Positions 61,810 through 64,000 of a stretch of 64,000 nucleotides of DNA are shown here, piece after piece. Source of the stretch: Streptomyces sp. TRM68416. Its GTDB lineage: Bacteria > Actinomycetota > Actinomycetes > Streptomycetales > Streptomycetaceae. Where the stretch lies: the NCBI RefSeq assembly GCF_014596915.1, contig NZ_JACVWU010000020.1:1-64000 (forward strand), read 5' to 3'. Positions within the stretch are counted from its first letter, which is position 1, and every line of letters begins with the position of its first letter. Position numbers and translations under genes: made by a program. The notes under the pieces were generated by a model. That model made no database searches. It had not been told where the DNA came from and saw only the letters and a list, made by a program, of their open reading frames with translations.

Positions 61810-62859
61810 CTAGGAAGCCCCCCACTTCTCGCGCAGCACCTCCTCCGCGGGCTTGCCGTGCGGGGTGTAGGCCAGGCGGGCCGGCGTCTCGCCGCTGTCC
61901 GGCCAGTCGTCCCACATCCACCAGCAGACGCCGGCCCACCAGTCCCGGCCCGTGAAGGTCTCCAGCAGCGCCCGGTAGGCGGCGGCCTGTTCGTCCTGGC
62001 CGGGCCGGGAGCTGACGGTCCAGGAGTACGGTGCTGTCGTCGCCCCGCGCTGGCTGACGTAGCCCGCCTCGGTGAACAGGATCGGCCGGTCCTTGCGGCG
62101 GGAGAAGTCGGCGAGCTCCTCGCCGATCGGCCGCCAGGCGCGGCGCAGCGCGTCGGCGTCCCGCGTGGGGCGGTCGGACAGCGGCCAGTAGGCGTCGATG
62201 CCGATGAGGTCGAGCTGGGGCCAGAAGCCGATGTTCCGGTACTCGTCGTAGTTGGCGGCGTAGGTGAGCGGGCCGTCGTAGCGGTCGCGGACGGCCTCGA
62301 TGATCCCGGCCCACTCGGCGGTGCGGCGGGAGACGCCGGCCAGCTCGGTGCCCACGGCGAACTGCTCGGCGCCGGTGCGCGCGGCGAGGTCGGCGTAGTG
62401 GGTGATGAAGGTGCGGTAGGCGGTGAACCAGGCGGCGCGGTCGCGCGGGCGGATGTCGGCGCGGTCGCCGTCGCCGGGCAGGTCGACATGCGGTTTGATC
62501 ATCACCTTCAGGCCCGTGGCGTGGGCCCGGTCCACGATCCGGCGCAGTCCGGCGTCGCTCGCGGTCTCCTCGGTGGGCCGCATGACCGAGTCGCCGGTCC
62601 GCTGTTGGTACCAGGTCGGGGTGAAGGTGACCCAGCGCGCCCCGGTGGCCCGGATGTCCCGCAGATAGCGGTCGGCGGCGGGGCTGTCGTAGTCGGTGCG
62701 GGACCACGCGGGCAGGGTGATGCCGCGCATCACGGGTGGCGGCTCGGTCGTCCGGGTGTTCTCGATCTTCTGGTTCCCCTTGTCCCGCTCGCTCGACGTC
62801 GTGCAGGCGCCGACGGCGAGGAGGACCGCCGCCAGGACGGCGGCGGTCCTCCCCCTCAC
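61810..62859 (-). CDS. GH113-like glycoside hydrolase lipoprotein
   Basis: A 349-residue lipoprotein (lipobox LLAVGAC, Cys19) with a TIM-barrel resembling GH113 beta-mannanases. RGITLPAWSRTDYDSP starts the barrel, VMIKPHVDLPGDGD follows, FAVGTELAG supplies the acid Glu172, DLIGIDAYWPLSD the seventh-strand region and ILFTEAGYVSQRGA the nucleophile Glu264. WWMWDDWPDSG closes the barrel. It would act at the cell surface on a beta-mannan or a related polymer. It lies 7 bp upstream-side of the DUF2334 gene on the same strand, so the two are likely one operon. Confidence 0.85.
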   Translation of the reverse strand: MRGRTAAVLAAVLLAVGACTTSSERDKGNQKIENTRTTEPPPVMRGITLPAWSRTDYDSPAADRYLRDIRATGARWVTFTPTWYQQRTGDSVMRPTEETASDAGLRRIVDRAHATGLKVMIKPHVDLPGDGDRADIRPRDRAAWFTAYRTFITHYADLAARTGAEQFAVGTELAGVSRRTAEWAGIIEAVRDRYDGPLTYAANYDEYRNIGFWPQLDLIGIDAYWPLSDRPTRDADALRRAWRPIGEELADFSRRKDRPILFTEAGYVSQRGATTAPYSWTVSSRPGQDEQAAAYRALLETFTGRDWWAGVCWWMWDDWPDSGETPARLAYTPHGKPAEEVLREKWGAS

Positions 62860-62866
62860 TTCCTCC

Positions 62867-64000
62867 TCACAGGCTTGCGGGGCTGACGAAGGTGTAGCCC
62901 AGGGCCTTGATGCCCTCGACCGTCTCGCGCAGCGGCTGGACCGGGAAGTACGGGTGGTAGAAGAAGCTGGCGAAGCCGTCCCGTACCGCGAGGTTGGCCT
63001 TGGCCGAGGCGATCAGATCGGCCGGCAGCCGTGGCGGGTGGTTGTTGAATTCCTCCGGCTCGTAATTCCCGATGTTTTCCGGAATCACCTTCGTCCCGTA
63101 CACATCACGCACCACGTAGGGGAAGAACTGTCCGATGAAACGGTTCGGGTCCGACGGGACTCCGCTGAGAGTTCCGGCGAAATACAACGACCGTTCGAGG
63201 CGGGCCGAGAAATTAGAACTGAAGACCCGGTAATCGGTGGCGGAACCCGCGTAGTGCGGGGTGGTCCACAGGTGCGGCCTCGGCAGCCCCGCCGCCGCGA
63301 ACTCGGCGAGAGCGCTGTCGACCCGTCCCTGCGCCCAGGCGGTGGAGTCCTCCGCGACCGGACCGTCGTAGATCACGCTGTCGTTGGCGTCCACGTGCGC
63401 CCGGTAGAACTCGAAGTCGTCGCCGCTGACGCCGTTGTACGGGTTGGCCGCGTTGCCGTACTGGTGCGTGTAGCCGTGGTTCATCAGCACCGCGCCCCTG
63501 GCCAGCATGTACTTCAGGGTGTTGACCAGCTGAGGCCGCTGCGAGAGCCGGATCGTCTCCGGGACGCCGTTGTTGTAGGCGCCGTTGGGGTCGGTGTAGA
63601 CCGGGATCACGTTGATGCCGTAGGGGATCCGCTGCGCGTACAGGTAGTCGGCGATGGCCCGCAGCTCGGCCGGTTCGGACTTGGGGCTGATGTCCTCCAG
63701 CCGGACGACCGCCCGGTGCCGCTCGGCCGTGTCCGGCGCGAGGGCGTCGAAGAGCAGGTCCTCGAAGACGATGACCCGGTCGCTCTCGGAGACGTAGGCG
63801 AAGGGGATCTCACCGATGTAGGTGAGGTTGGACGAGCGGACCGCCCATCCGAAGGTGTTCCCGTTGGAGGTGTCGAGCCCCTCCGCGAGCCGGGTGACCG
63901 GCGGATACCCGGTGCCCGTCAGGACGTTGGGGCGCAGCACGCCGCCGTCCTGCCCGGCCGGGATCTTCCGGGTGAGCGTCTGGCCCTTGTACGTCACCTG
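62867..64000 (-). CDS. DUF2334 (NodB-like deacetylase fold) protein, truncated by window edge
   Basis: The C-terminal 377 or so residues of a larger protein; the gene runs off the right edge, and the in-frame GTG at 63997 is not taken as the start. DUF2334 segments are AVVRLEDISPKSEPAELRAIADYL, PYGINVIPVYTDP, LMNHGYTHQYGN, LWTTPHYAGSATDYRVF and FASFFYHPYFPVQPLRETVEGI. Asp in RLEDIS, His-x3-His in NHGYTHQ and later His fit a metal-dependent polysaccharide deacetylase. It occurs with a glycoside hydrolase, as in exopolysaccharide loci. The N-terminus, and hence location in the cell, cannot be seen. Confidence 0.82.
   Translation of the reverse strand, partial: QVTYKGQTLTRKIPAGQDGGVLRPNVLTGTGYPPVTRLAEGLDTSNGNTFGWAVRSSNLTYIGEIPFAYVSESDRVIVFEDLLFDALAPDTAERHRAVVRLEDISPKSEPAELRAIADYLYAQRIPYGINVIPVYTDPNGAYNNGVPETIRLSQRPQLVNTLKYMLARGAVLMNHGYTHQYGNAANPYNGVSGDDFEFYRAHVDANDSVIYDGPVAEDSTAWAQGRVDSALAEFAAAGLPRPHLWTTPHYAGSATDYRVFSSNFSARLERSLYFAGTLSGVPSDPNRFIGQFFPYVVRDVYGTKVIPENIGNYEPEEFNNHPPRLPADLIASAKANLAVRDGFASFFYHPYFPVQPLRETVEGIKALGYTFVSPASL

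Overview
The window is a high-GC actinobacterial chromosome segment, almost certainly Streptomyces. Codons are strongly G/C-ending. GTG and TTG starts and ATGA/GTGA gene overlaps are common, spacers carry GC-rich minisatellites, and Streptomyces-type families recur (an SPW_0924-like 44-residue protein, DUF3068, an ANTAR regulator, a four-domain S1 protein, PolA without proofreading). Most of it looks like core chromosome with a few accessory insertions; no prophage, integrase or intact insertion sequence is visible.

Layout. 0-10.8 kb holds DNA repair and housekeeping genes: family-5 uracil-DNA glycosylase, an S4 protein, DoxX, an acyltransferase-like protein, the PAC2-coaE-TPR operon, rpsA with a strong promoter and a roughly 190-nt leader, a methyltransferase with no usual start codon, and hrpB. 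10.8-15.9 kb is the main accessory unit: an alpha/beta hydrolase translationally coupled to a 1427-residue caspase-STAND NTPase-propeller protein, an architecture typical of conflict or cell-death systems. 16-20.5 kb carries envelope genes, a lytic transglycosylase and a frameshifted DUF4184 gene. 20.7-24.5 kb has a MITE-like element and polA, then a repeat-filled divergent spacer before an FdhF/YdeP-type oxidoreductase; the two promoter-proximal segments of that spacer are inverted copies of each other.

28.7-34.5 kb is a complete branched-chain amino-acid ABC transporter operon (livKHMGF), followed by a PdtaR-like ANTAR regulator, tRNA-Leu(CAA), a free-standing HTH-LAGLIDADG protein and pyruvate kinase, apparently leaderless. 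37.8-49.4 kb carries a SIMPL protein, a Tat-exported 5'-nucleotidase, a two-gene decarboxylase/N-hydroxylase operon of siderophore type, aminopeptidase N, an orphan response regulator, chorismate mutase, secreted trypsin and an unrecognised HExxH metalloprotein.

49.9-59.8 kb is a compact eleven-gene block whose products match the KstR2 regulon for steroid C/D-ring (HIP) catabolism: two SDRs, EchA20, IpdA, IpdB, IpdC, FadA6, KstR2, IpdF and two acyl-CoA dehydrogenases. It is arranged as two divergent pairs of operons. Each divergent spacer carries a related palindrome, and one of these is a perfect 17-bp-arm inverted repeat that includes both ribosome-binding sites. FadD3 and the remaining FadE partners are not in the window.

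59.8-64 kb has a VWA protein and what looks like the edge of a polysaccharide locus: a small TTG-start membrane protein coupled to a GH46 chitosanase-like protein that lacks the catalytic aspartate, a GH113-like lipoprotein, and a DUF2334 (NodB-like) protein cut by the right edge.

All family assignments come from reading the translations; no database search was run.
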